A stretch of 64,000 nt of DNA from JBJMLO01 sp045805265. GTDB taxonomy: Bacteria > Actinomycetota > UBA4738 > JACQTL01. The stretch lies in NCBI GenBank assembly GCA_045805265.1, contig JBJMLO010000011.1, positions 558,001-622,000 of the forward strand, given 5' to 3'. Of this stretch, positions 42,930 through 51,938 are shown piece after piece. The notes under the pieces were generated by a model. The model was not told the DNA's origin, ran no database searches, and worked only from the letters and a program-made list of their open reading frames with translations. The position numbers and the translations under genes were made by a program. How positions within the stretch are numbered: position 1 is the stretch's first letter; each line of letters starts with the position of its first letter.

Positions 42930-43274
42930 GAACGAGCCCCGGCGGGAGGCCAGGGCTCGTCGTGGTTCGATCGCCGTGCTTTCGCGTTAGGCGGCCGTGA
43001 GGTTGCCGGCCGTGCCTGACGCCGGCTCCTCCAGCGCCCAGGCGAGCACCTGGTCGATCGACTCCGCGATGTGGAACGTGATGTCGTTCCGCACCTGCTC
43101 TGGGACGTCTTCGAGGTCTCCCTCGTTCCGCTTGGGGAGGATGACCTCCTTCAGCCCGGCCCGGTGGGCCGCCAGGACCTTCTGCTTGACCCCGCCGATC
43201 GGCAGGACCTTGCCCTGCAGGGTGACCTCGCCGGTCATGCCCACGGTGCTCCTCACCGGTCGCCCGGTGAGCAG
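42930..43274. repeat. Direct repeat, copy B (intact lon 3' end plus terminator)
   Basis: The parental copy of the ~345-base repeat at 39380-39724. It is in the same orientation and continuous with the full lon gene. Confidence 0.92.
42932..42960 (-). terminator. lon terminator hairpin
   Basis: 12-bp stem with one mismatch at 42952 and a 5-base loop, 27 bases after the stop of lon and shared with copy A. Confidence 0.7.
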
Positions 43275-45356
43275 GGAAGCGAGCGCCGTGGTCATGGTCA
43301 CGCCCGCCGACGGCCCGTCCTTGGGGACGGCGCCCGCCGGGACGTGGACGTGGAACCGGCCCTTCAGGTCGCCGGGAGCGATGCCCAGCTCGGGAGCGTG
43401 GGAGCGGACGTAGGACAGCGCGATCTGCACCGACTCCTTCATCACTTCGCCCAGCTGACCGGTGAGCGTCAGACCCTCGGAGCCCGGGCCGTCGCCGGAG
43501 TCCATCCGGGTCGCCTCGATGAACAGGACGTCCCCGCCGACGCCGGTCACGGCCAGGCCGGTCGCGACGCCGGGCACGGAGGTCCGCTCGGCCGCGTCGA
43601 AGAAGAACCTCTGACGGCCGAGGTACTCGCGGACGTCGGTGGATTCCACGGTGACCGGAGGCTTCAGCTCGCCCGACGCGACCTTCGTCGCGACCTTGCG
43701 GAGCAGCTTGCCGATCTCCCGCTCGAGGTTCCGGACGCCGGCCTCGCGGGTGTAGTCGCCCACGATGACCCGCAACGAGTCGTCGACCAGGTCGACCTCC
43801 CCGGCCTGAAGACCGTTTCGCTGCAGTTGGCGAGCGAGCAGGTGGTCGCGCGCGATGGCGACCTTCTCCTCCTCGGTGTAGCCGTCGAGGCGGATGATCT
43901 CCATGCGGTCGAGCAGCGGCCCGGGAATCGTCTCGAAGACGTTGCCGGTGGCGATGAACAGGACCTCCGACAGGTCGAGGTCGACGTCCAGGTAGTGGTC
44001 GCGGAACGTGTGGTTCTGCGCCGGGTCCAGGACCTCGAGCAGCGCCGAGGACGGGTCGCCCCGCCAGTCGGCGCCGACCTTGTCGATCTCGTCGAGCATC
44101 ATCACCGGGTTCTTCGTGCCGGCGTCCTTGAGTGCCCGCACGATGCGGCCCGGCATGGCGCCGACGTAGGTCCGCCGGTGCCCGCGGATCTCGGCCTCGT
44201 CATGGATGCCGCCGAGGGCCACCCGGACGAACTTGCGGCCAAGGGCGCGGGCCACAGATTCGCCGAGCGACGTCTTGCCGACACCCGGAGGACCGATCAG
44301 CGTGAGGATTGCGCCCGAGCCGCGCCCGGACTCCGACTCGGCCAGGCCCCGCTCGCGACGGAGCTTCCGCACCGCGAGGTACTCGACGATGCGGTCCTTC
44401 ACGTCCTCGAGGCCGGTGTGGTCCTCGTCGAGGATGCGCCGGGCGTCGGTGATGTCGAGGTTGTCCTCGGTGCGGACGTCCCACGGCACGTCGAGGAGCC
44501 AGTCCAGGTAGGTCCGGATCCAGCCTTGCTCCGGCGACTGCTCGGACATGCGCTCGAGCCGGCCCAGCTCGCGCTCGGCCTGCTTGCGGACGTCCTCGGG
44601 CATGTTCGCCTCTTCGATCCGCTTGCGGTATTCCTCGACGACGTTCTCGCCGTCGTCCTCGCCGAGCTCCTTGCGGATGGCGTCCATCTGCTGTCGCAGG
44701 ATGAACTCCCGCTGGTGCTTGTCGAGGTTGCCCTGGACCTCCTCGCGGATCTTGTCCTTGACGGTGACCTCGGCGAGCGTCTCCTTGGCCCAGGCGAGCA
44801 CTTTCTCGAGTCGCCGCTCGACGTCGAGCGTCTCCAGGATCTCGACCTTCTGCTCCAGCGAGAGGTCCGGCGAGTACCCGGCCATGTCGGCCAGGGCGCC
44901 CGGCTCGGTGATACCGCGCAGGACCTCCGCGATCTGCGGCACGCCGCGAGCCTCGACGATGTTCTCGACAGTGCCCCGGTACTCCCGAGCAAGTTCCCGA
45001 GCCCGGTCGGTGTAGTCGTTGGTCTCGACGGCGTCCTCGACCTGCACCCAGGTGGCGTCCCCGGTCCCGGCCACGCCGGTCCCGACGACCGCACGGTGCA
45101 GCCCCCGAATCACGAGGGCCTCCATCCCGTTCTGCAAGCGGCCGGAGTCCTCGATCGTGGCCACGGTCCCAACCGCGGCATACCGGGTCCCCACCCGAGG
45201 AACCAGCACAAGCACATCCCCCTGAGACCGTGCAGCCAAAGCAGCAGCCCGAGCCTCAGGCGTTTCGAGCATGAGCGTGATGACCATCCCCGGCAGCACG
45301 ACCCCAGAGGTCAGCGGCAGCAAGGGAAGGACGGCGGTATCAAGCTGTTCAGGCAC
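42987..45356 (-). CDS. lon: ATP-dependent Lon protease
   Basis: 789 residues from GTG 45356 (AAAGAGGAG six bases ahead); a GTG six codons earlier is less well placed. N-terminal substrate domain (LPLLPLTSGVVLPGMVITL), AAA+ Walker A GPPGVGKTSLGES near 354 and Walker B VMMLDEIDKV. The protease domain has catalytic Ser in KDGPSAGVTM (near 683) and Lys in GGVKQKVLAAHRAG (near 725). It degrades misfolded and regulatory proteins in the cytosol. A HAIR-like operator lies 65 bases upstream. Confidence 0.97.
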   Translation of the reverse strand: MPEQLDTAVLPLLPLTSGVVLPGMVITLMLETPEARAAALAARSQGDVLVLVPRVGTRYAAVGTVATIEDSGRLQNGMEALVIRGLHRAVVGTGVAGTGDATWVQVEDAVETNDYTDRARELAREYRGTVENIVEARGVPQIAEVLRGITEPGALADMAGYSPDLSLEQKVEILETLDVERRLEKVLAWAKETLAEVTVKDKIREEVQGNLDKHQREFILRQQMDAIRKELGEDDGENVVEEYRKRIEEANMPEDVRKQAERELGRLERMSEQSPEQGWIRTYLDWLLDVPWDVRTEDNLDITDARRILDEDHTGLEDVKDRIVEYLAVRKLRRERGLAESESGRGSGAILTLIGPPGVGKTSLGESVARALGRKFVRVALGGIHDEAEIRGHRRTYVGAMPGRIVRALKDAGTKNPVMMLDEIDKVGADWRGDPSSALLEVLDPAQNHTFRDHYLDVDLDLSEVLFIATGNVFETIPGPLLDRMEIIRLDGYTEEEKVAIARDHLLARQLQRNGLQAGEVDLVDDSLRVIVGDYTREAGVRNLEREIGKLLRKVATKVASGELKPPVTVESTDVREYLGRQRFFFDAAERTSVPGVATGLAVTGVGGDVLFIEATRMDSGDGPGSEGLTLTGQLGEVMKESVQIALSYVRSHAPELGIAPGDLKGRFHVHVPAGAVPKDGPSAGVTMTTALASLLTGRPVRSTVGMTGEVTLQGKVLPIGGVKQKVLAAHRAGLKEVILPKRNEGDLEDVPEQVRNDITFHIAESIDQVLAWALEEPASGTAGNLTAA

Positions 45357-45420
45357 GTTGCTCTCCTCTTTCACGCGTTACAAGGGATGCAACGACCAGG
45401 CTGGAAGCCGTATTCCCAAC

Positions 45421-45441
45421 CTTGAGCCGATGGCGCTCAAC
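45421..45441 (-). promoter_or_regulatory. HAIR-like operator (HspR site) of lon
   Basis: CTTGAGC, seven bases, GCTCAAC: close to the HspR consensus CTTGAGT-N7-ACTCAAG, with inner arms TTGAGC/GCTCAA perfect. It lies directly upstream of lon, as in other actinobacteria where HspR represses lon. Confidence 0.75.
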
Positions 45442-45579
45442 CCTGGGGTCCGCCCAGAGCCGACCGCCTGGCCATCGCGTTCGCCGTGCTCAGGGAGGAG
45501 GCGGCGCTCCCCTCCATTCTGCGCAAGCAAGCCAAGACGCTGTGGAAACGCGGCAGGCAGCGTGCCGAACACATTCTGG

Positions 45580-48500
45580 TCAGGAGCCTAGGTCTTCTTC
45601 TTCTTCCAGCACTCGCGTTCGCGCAAGATCGGCCTGCAGCGCCGACCTGATACGCGATTGCCAGGCTTGCATTTCGGGACCTCCGCCACTTGCCAGTTCT
45701 TCAAGGCGCTCCAACTTCTTAGCGAGGTACGAAGAATGTGGCCCGACCCAGCTACCCGACAGGAAGTTCGCGGCGAGTTCGTCACCCACTGAAGGTGATC
45801 GCTCGATGAGGGCTCGGACAACCGACCAAAGAGCCTCAACTTCTGGGTCCACGATTCCTGCAAGAGCCTCTAGCTCGTTCTCGTTGGCCGACCTAATCCA
45901 TTCCTGCACGAGTTCGGTCGGGAATTCTGCAACGATATTTGCTCGGCCTAGCTCCCAGGTAAGGGGCAGGGTCACTGATTCCGAGGTAATGGCTCCGCAG
46001 AGTTCTGGCCATACCGATTCTGGATCTGCTCTGGCCGCTGCCGCCAACGCCTCGAGCCGCGCGTCATCGTGGGCTCGCGGTCCCCCCTTCACGAAAACCT
46101 CCAGTATCAGGCGCGCGGTCTTGCGTGAATCCAGGGATGCCAAGGCCTGAGCGAGCTTGCCCCACGTGAAAGCAACCATTGTTTCATGGCCCCAACTCCT
46201 CGGATCAGCCAAGCGGCGTTGAGCCTCGGCAACCCAGTATGCGTCGCCTTCGGCTGACTCAAGCTTGTCAAGAACCGTGTCAAGGGCAGCCTCGACTGAC
46301 CCGCTCGTCCCGTCGTCCATTAGTCGATCCAGAATCGCAGTCAGCACAGACGTAGGGAGCCCACTCAGCCACCTCCCAAAACGACCCCAGGCAAGCAGTG
46401 AAGCTGGAAGCCTACCCGTGTCCACAAAGTTTAGAAGGCGTTCTCCCGCAGCTTCCGAGGCTGGGAGGCGGAGCGTAGCATCGAATACTGCTCGGGACAG
46501 ATCCGACTCGTCCGCCCATTCCCGCAACAGGCCCTCCACGACATCAGCTTCCCCCTCTTCCGCTCTCGCTTTGAGGTACCCGCTCAAGAGACGTGGGTCC
46601 TCCCCATCCCTCGCCGCGGCCAATAGGATGGGAATCAACGTTCGACTCGAGTCCGTCCTCCCAAGTTGCATCGCAAGGTTCCAGACTCGCTCAGCTTCGC
46701 CAGAAAAGAGCCAGTGTAGATGAGGCCTCAAAATATCGGGGTTCGCAAGAATTTCCTCACTCAGCTCATTTACTGCTGCGTCATACGGAGCGCTGGACAA
46801 CCAATCGTCAGCCGCAGTCCAAGGACCCACATACCGGACTAAGCGATCAGCGAATGAAGAGCCATACAATGAGTCAGAGATCCTATTCAGGCTGGACCTG
46901 TGCTCGGGAGACAGGCGGTCGGTGTGGTACTCCAGAATCAATTGGCAAGCTTCCCAGAGCTTCCTCCGCTCTTCCACGCTGGCTGGCTCCAGCTTCTGAA
47001 AGAGATCGAGGACCATAGACGTCATATCGATGTCGACGAGACTGCGGGAAGACTGGACAAGTACGTCGACCGCTGCCGACCGAACGGTTAGCTCGTCTGA
47101 TGTGAGTGCATCATCCAGACGACTGAGCAATTCAGCCTTGTACTCTCGAGCCTCTTCCCAAGTCGACGGCCGCCACCGACCCGGTGGGGAAGCCGGGTGA
47201 GAAGGCGAAGGCAACCCGACCTCCTGGCCCTCCAAGCCCCTTGCTACGCCACGCAGCCCAACCAGACGCACCTCGGGAGCGGTGCTAACCAACGCCTCGT
47301 CAAGGCTCGGCAAACGCCGTAGCGCGGGAACCTCTGTATTCGCCAGGAAGGTAAGAAAGAGTGCGCTCCACACACCTGTCGCGTTGTTTCCATAGGTTTC
47401 ATTCTCGGCTGCAGCAAGGAGGAGCAAAGAGCTTGCAGCCGAAGCAAAGGTCGCTCCTCTCTCGGCGAGAGCTTCAAGGGTCCAGATAACAGATCGGCGA
47501 CCCCGCCGAAATTCCAGCAGGCGAGCGTGACCTGGCCCAGAAAGCACGTGCGCAAGCAGATTGGAGGCCGCATCAGGGGCTGCGGCGGCGATGGTACTCA
47601 GCAACTGGCTGCTTTCACCGTCATCCAGTTGGTCGATCGTCCCAAAAGGGCCGTCATCACCCATGAGGGCTTCCATCGCATCCCTAACTTCGGGCACGTC
47701 CAGCGTGCCGAGTCTCCTTAGAAAGGCTTCGCGGCACTGTTGACTCGGGAGGGTGGCGGAAAGTTCTGCAATTCTGTGAGTCTGATTCCCCCACACATCC
47801 GCCGCGAGCCAAATTGCAAGCAAGTCTGGCGAGACGTACCAATATCTGCCGCGAGCGAAGACTAACCCTTCATCAATGGCCGGCTGAAGGAGGGCTTGCA
47901 TGCGATTCCACTCCAACCCCATGAACCTAGCCGCCGCCTCACCTTCAGCGGCTAGTTCGTCTCGCCAACCCAGCCGCGAGAACAAAGAAACCGTCCGTAG
48001 CGCAATCTGGCTATCCTCCCCAGCAGCCGGCAGTATGAGCCGCGCCAACACGCTTCGGATCTCGCGATTACTGCGTAGGGCTGAAATGTTCACATCTCCG
48101 CTCGCAATTGCTCGGGCGACAGCGACCGCCAGCTTGACAAAGCCACGGGTGCGCTCGGCAATCCACCGGGTCTGCTCCGGACGAAGACGAGCGGTGGCCT
48201 CAACTACTCGAGCCACGGCTTCCTCGCTCAAAGGATCAAGCGAGTAGACATTCGCCCCGTTCGACCTGCCTGGACCAACCGTCAGCAATTGGACCCGACC
48301 TGTAGAACGTGACGCCCACTCTTCAAGTCGTATTGCTTCGCCGTCTTCGATTTCATCAGCCACAAGCGTGACGAAAGCATCAGGCTCGGAGGTCACCCAG
48401 ACAAAAAGTTCCTGACTGGGCATCCCCTCGATGTAGAGAGCTTGATCCAGGAGGTCGGAAGATTGCAGGGCCTCCAAGACGAATCTAGTCTTCCCAACGC

Positions 48501-49167
48501 CTGGTCGTCCTTCGATCCTCGCGTACCAAGAGATCGCGTCCTCACCAAGCAGGTTTGTGGCTAAGGCTTGACGCAGCTCCTCTCGGGCCTCGTCAGGATT
48601 CCATATCACCGCGTGCGATGGCTCCAGCAGTACGGTCGCTGCCGGAAAATACTCCCTGACGGAGGGATGGAACGAAAAGCCGGCCGCAGGCACCAGGGAG
48701 CACCACTCAGACATCTGTGCGCAAGAAAAGAGTCGAACTGCCCCTGTACACCCCATTCCCTCCAAGGTTCGCCTGAGCCTTCCTTGCCTCGCGTGCTGGA
48801 GCGCCGGCACCATCTCGTCGCCAGAAACAAGCGTGTACCCGGCACCGCGTTTGAATGCATCTAGCACTGCGTGACCGCTTTGCTCAATGTCGCGCGCCAG
48901 AGCAGGCAGGCTTCCCGGGAAGGTTCTCTTGAACTGCCAAACGTGCTCGTCCTGTGGAATCCAGCGACTCACATGATTACTTCCGTCGGTTAAGGCATCT
49001 ACGCCACCGTCCGGATCGTGTATTCGCAGATTAGTGTGAATGTTCTCGGGAGGGATCGACAGCCGCCGAGCCTCGTGACGAATGAGGAGGTTGAACAGAG
49101 CTACCTGATCATGCTCAGTGAGCGCAGCTACCTGACCGGGTCTGATCTCGTACGGACCTATCGGCAT
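45580..49167 (-). CDS. STAND-type NTPase with N-terminal PD-(D/E)XK nuclease-like domain (Avs-like defence candidate)
   Basis: 1195 residues from ATG 49167 (AAGGACGG ahead). Residues 15-100 hold a restriction-endonuclease-like core, with Asp57 in DPDGGVDALTDG and the Gln-x-Lys pair 78/80 in HVWQFKRTF. Walker A GRPGVGKT is at 220-227 and Walker B VTLVADEIED near 266-275. A winged-helix-like region follows, then some 700 residues of helical repeats, the usual sensor part of STAND proteins. The layout (nuclease, NTPase, helical repeats) matches antiviral STAND (Avs) proteins, which recognise phage proteins and then degrade DNA. It is a single gene, visibly less GC-rich with more A/T third positions than its neighbours, pointing to transfer. 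The nuclease family and trigger are not known. Confidence 0.75.
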   Translation of the reverse strand: MPIGPYEIRPGQVAALTEHDQVALFNLLIRHEARRLSIPPENIHTNLRIHDPDGGVDALTDGSNHVSRWIPQDEHVWQFKRTFPGSLPALARDIEQSGHAVLDAFKRGAGYTLVSGDEMVPALQHARQGRLRRTLEGMGCTGAVRLFSCAQMSEWCSLVPAAGFSFHPSVREYFPAATVLLEPSHAVIWNPDEAREELRQALATNLLGEDAISWYARIEGRPGVGKTRFVLEALQSSDLLDQALYIEGMPSQELFVWVTSEPDAFVTLVADEIEDGEAIRLEEWASRSTGRVQLLTVGPGRSNGANVYSLDPLSEEAVARVVEATARLRPEQTRWIAERTRGFVKLAVAVARAIASGDVNISALRSNREIRSVLARLILPAAGEDSQIALRTVSLFSRLGWRDELAAEGEAAARFMGLEWNRMQALLQPAIDEGLVFARGRYWYVSPDLLAIWLAADVWGNQTHRIAELSATLPSQQCREAFLRRLGTLDVPEVRDAMEALMGDDGPFGTIDQLDDGESSQLLSTIAAAAPDAASNLLAHVLSGPGHARLLEFRRGRRSVIWTLEALAERGATFASAASSLLLLAAAENETYGNNATGVWSALFLTFLANTEVPALRRLPSLDEALVSTAPEVRLVGLRGVARGLEGQEVGLPSPSHPASPPGRWRPSTWEEAREYKAELLSRLDDALTSDELTVRSAAVDVLVQSSRSLVDIDMTSMVLDLFQKLEPASVEERRKLWEACQLILEYHTDRLSPEHRSSLNRISDSLYGSSFADRLVRYVGPWTAADDWLSSAPYDAAVNELSEEILANPDILRPHLHWLFSGEAERVWNLAMQLGRTDSSRTLIPILLAAARDGEDPRLLSGYLKARAEEGEADVVEGLLREWADESDLSRAVFDATLRLPASEAAGERLLNFVDTGRLPASLLAWGRFGRWLSGLPTSVLTAILDRLMDDGTSGSVEAALDTVLDKLESAEGDAYWVAEAQRRLADPRSWGHETMVAFTWGKLAQALASLDSRKTARLILEVFVKGGPRAHDDARLEALAAAARADPESVWPELCGAITSESVTLPLTWELGRANIVAEFPTELVQEWIRSANENELEALAGIVDPEVEALWSVVRALIERSPSVGDELAANFLSGSWVGPHSSYLAKKLERLEELASGGGPEMQAWQSRIRSALQADLARTRVLEEEEDLGS

Positions 49168-49446
49168 GGGATTCCGTCCTTACGGGCTCTCGGCCGTTTT
49201 ACTCTCCCCTATGCGTCGCATCGCTAGTGTAGTGCCCGGCAGGCTCTCGGAAGACGTCGATGGCGCCAAGGGCTCACGATATGTGCCTGCACTGGAAGTC
49301 GAGCGGAGCCTCGCCCATTCCCAGAGTTAGGAGCAGCCCGGCGATTGGCGCAGAATGCGGTCGGCCCATGGGACCGTGGGGGTGCTCGGTAGGGCTCAGG
49401 TGAGCTGACTGGGTACGGGGACCGACGGCGGAGGCTGATTCAGGAG
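49168..49446. other. Region upstream of the STAND gene
   Basis: 279 bases with no gene. The start-proximal part holds the promoter of the STAND gene (no clear -10/-35). I see no repeat, transposase or tRNA. Confidence 0.4.
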
Positions 49447-49660
49447 GTCGCGGACGCCTTGGAGCGCAGCTTCCTTGTCAACCTGCCCCGAGACGTCGTG
49501 GACGAGCTCGTGGCAGGGGGCAGCGTGCCGACTATCCGGCCGGGAGCAGGATCTATCGAGAAGGAGGGGCTCCCCGGGCTGAGCTGGTGGTCCAAGGCCT
49601 CATCCGCGTGTTCATGGCCTCCCCGGAAGGGCGTCAGGTAACCGTTCGGTACGCGCGGGG
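49447..49660 (+). pseudogene. Crp/Fnr-family regulator, N-terminal remnant (frameshifted)
   Basis: Frame from 49447 reads VADALERSFLVNLPRDVVDE then LVAGGSVPTIRPGAGSIEKEG, the start of a cyclic-nucleotide-binding domain. At about 49575 the reading moves to another frame, RAELVVQGLIRVFMASPEGR then QVTVRYARG, which is the next conserved stretch. The rest of the cNMP domain and the DNA-binding domain are absent. 49661-49836 holds nothing identifiable. Confidence 0.75.
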
Positions 49661-49836
49661 GCCCCGGCTCCCGAACCGCCCCGGCCACTGTCGACTGATC
49701 CTCAGCATTTTCCGGCGACATCGCCTGCCCTGAATCTCGCACGGCTGCTGCGCGTAGTAGCCGCAATGTCCCGGCCGGATCAACAGGAGCGCGGACTGGG
49801 TGAGCCGGAAGTCGGTCGAGCCATAGAGGAACTTGT

Positions 49837-51579
49837 CTACCCGTGCCGCGCCTTCGGCCGGGCTCTCTCGTCGCGGGTGCCCGCAGCTGCCTCGAGGCAG
49901 CGCGCAGCGTCGGACTCGTTGCCCGTTCGCGCGAACGCCTGCGCCGCTTCGCGGAACATCGCCCGTGCCTGCTCGTCCTCGCCCTCAGCCTGGCGGAGGA
50001 TTCCGCGTGCTTCCCACACGGCGCCGGTCCACAGCCCACCCTGCCACATGCCCGCGATCCGCTCCGCTTCGGCGAGGAACGAGCGCGCCCGATCCAACTC
50101 GCCGCCGCGCGCGCTGGCCGCTACCGCACTCGTCAGGTATCCCATCGAGCACGGCTCGCACGAATGCATGTGGCTCAGCTCCTGCTCGGCCTCGCGGAGT
50201 ACCGAGACGGCCTTCTTCGGATCCGCGGCCGCCTCGATCATCGTGCCGAACACTCGCACCGACAGGTGGGTGACGAGGTCAGAGCGGAGCGCGAGCGAGC
50301 GCGCTCGGCCAAGCAGACGGTTGGCGTCGTACCTGCGACCGCGGGTGATTGCCGCTTCCGCCAGACGCTGCCTCGCCAGCGCGGAGCCGGAGATGCACCC
50401 TTGCCGGTCGTTCGCCTCCGCAGCCTCCTTCAGATGCTCCTCGGCCTCGTCGAGACGGCCGGCGAGCAGTTCGGCCTCACCGAGCATCAGCAGTGCCAGC
50501 GCTGCGCCCGTTGCGGAGCCGGCCTCCTCGGCGATCTTCATCATCTGGCGCGCGAACTCGGCAGCAGCCTCGTACCCCTCCGGGGCGTAGAGGAAGTACT
50601 CGGCGAAGCACAGGTGGGCGTCGTAGACGATGGGTTCCATCTGGGCGCGCATCCGCATCGACTCCGCGAGCTCCTCCGCGAACCGCTCGCGCCACCGCCC
50701 CTGGGCCATCGCTACTTCGGCGAGGATCACCGCAGCTTCTCCGAGCTCGCGGCCCAAGCCTGCCTCGAGGGCGATCGCGCGCGCCTCTTCGGCCGCTCCC
50801 TCCGCTTCCGCGATGTCGCCCCGATTCATGTGCACCAGCGCCCACGCGAGCAGCGCGTGCGCGCGCTCGGCCTCGGAGGGCTGCGGCGCGCCCTCGGCGG
50901 CCAGCACCTCTTCGTAGAGGGCGACAGTGGCGGGATCCGGCCCCACGCCGAGCTGGTCCCGAAGCGCCTCGCGCAGCCGCTCGAAGCACCGGATGGCCTC
51001 CCGGCGCTCCCCGGCGTCGAGATGAGACCGCATGAGCGCGCGTGCCGCCTGCTCGTCGGTCGGGTCTTCCTCGGCCAGCCGATCCCAGAGCGCTCCGGCG
51101 CGGAGCACGTCCAGGTAGCGCCGGTGGAAGCGGCCCCGCGGCTCGAACGACCAGGACTCGTATCGATCGTCCGGCAGGAGATCGCCTCCATACAGGTCCG
51201 CCGCCGCAAGGGAAGCGGCCTTGCCACCACCCTCGAGGGCCCGTTGGGCGGCGGCGTCGAAGTGCTCGACGTCGGTCTCGACGGGAGTATCGGGCCACAG
51301 CACGAGCACGCCTCGGTCGTTCACGATCGATCGATCGTCCCTGGTCGCCAGCCGGGCGAAGTGCAAGGCCTTGCGGAGGTTGGTGCCGGATGCCTCCGGA
51401 TCCCTTTCGGGCCAGAGCGCCTCCATGACCTGGGTCCGGTGCATCCGGTGGGCCGGGGCGAGCGCGAGCAGCTTCAGCACGTCCGCAGCGCGGCGGCTGC
51501 GCCAGGCGTCTCCCAAGACCGGAACGCCGTCGATTGCGACCGAGAACCGGGCGAGGAGCTGGATCTCCACCTTGGGCAT
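49837..51579 (-). CDS. BTAD/SARP-type transcriptional regulator with TPR tail
   Basis: 580 residues from ATG 51579. The N-terminal winged helix is VEIQLLARFSVAIDGVPVL, RSRRAADVLKLLALAPAHRM, HRTQVMEALWPERDPEAS and LRKALHFARLATRDDRS. It is followed by the BTAD region ending with ALRDQLGVGPDPATVALYEEVL, then about eight TPR-like helical pairs. There is no NB-ARC domain. SARP proteins activate by binding 11-bp-spaced direct repeats next to the -10 box. Such a repeat lies at 51629-51650 in front of the divergent operon. Confidence 0.88.
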   Translation of the reverse strand: MPKVEIQLLARFSVAIDGVPVLGDAWRSRRAADVLKLLALAPAHRMHRTQVMEALWPERDPEASGTNLRKALHFARLATRDDRSIVNDRGVLVLWPDTPVETDVEHFDAAAQRALEGGGKAASLAAADLYGGDLLPDDRYESWSFEPRGRFHRRYLDVLRAGALWDRLAEEDPTDEQAARALMRSHLDAGERREAIRCFERLREALRDQLGVGPDPATVALYEEVLAAEGAPQPSEAERAHALLAWALVHMNRGDIAEAEGAAEEARAIALEAGLGRELGEAAVILAEVAMAQGRWRERFAEELAESMRMRAQMEPIVYDAHLCFAEYFLYAPEGYEAAAEFARQMMKIAEEAGSATGAALALLMLGEAELLAGRLDEAEEHLKEAAEANDRQGCISGSALARQRLAEAAITRGRRYDANRLLGRARSLALRSDLVTHLSVRVFGTMIEAAADPKKAVSVLREAEQELSHMHSCEPCSMGYLTSAVAASARGGELDRARSFLAEAERIAGMWQGGLWTGAVWEARGILRQAEGEDEQARAMFREAAQAFARTGNESDAARCLEAAAGTRDERARPKARHG

Positions 51580-51628
51580 CGCAGGCAGATGGTACGGATG
51601 AGCCCGGGCCCCGACCAGGCCACCCTCC

Positions 51629-51661
51629 GGAACGGTCGCGGAACGGTCGCCTTCCTACCGT
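51629..51661 (+). promoter_or_regulatory. SARP-type operator and -10 box
   Basis: GGAACGGTCGC occurs twice head-to-tail (51629-51639 and 51640-51650), an exact 11-bp period. TACCGT, a TANNNT -10, starts at 51656. The heptamer GAACGGT of the second copy ends eight bases before the -10, as in known SARP promoters. Transcription would start about 20 bases before the DUF4242 ATG. Confidence 0.7.
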
Positions 51662-51686
51662 AGGCGCCGGAAGGAGGTGAGAACGG

Positions 51687-51938
51687 ATGGCTCTGTACAT
51701 GGATGTGCACGACAGACTCCCCGAGGGCGCCACCGCGGCCGACGTCGCAGGAGCTCACGCCGCAGACTTGCAGGTTCAGGAACGCTACGGCGTGCGCTAC
51801 CTCAACTACTGGGTGGACGAGGAAGGCGGCAAGGTCTTCTGCCTGGTCGAGGCGCCGAACGCCGACGCCGCGCACGCGGTGCACCGCGAGGCGCACGGCC
51901 TGGTCGCCGACGAGATCTACCCCGTTCTGCAAGGGTGA
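51687..51938 (+). CDS. DUF4242 (SCO4226-like) protein
   Basis: 83 residues, ATG 51687 with GGAAGGAGGTG. Family match: ALYMDVHDRLPEGATAADVAGAH and YWVDEEGGKVFCLVEAPNADAAHAVHREAHG. Ferredoxin-like fold. The streptomycete member SCO4226 is a nickel-binding protein, and His/Cys positions (VHREAHG, FCLVE) are present here. First gene of a three-gene operon with an NTF2/TusA fusion and a DsrE protein. Confidence 0.88.
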   Translation: MALYMDVHDRLPEGATAADVAGAHAADLQVQERYGVRYLNYWVDEEGGKVFCLVEAPNADAAHAVHREAHGLVADEIYPVLQG

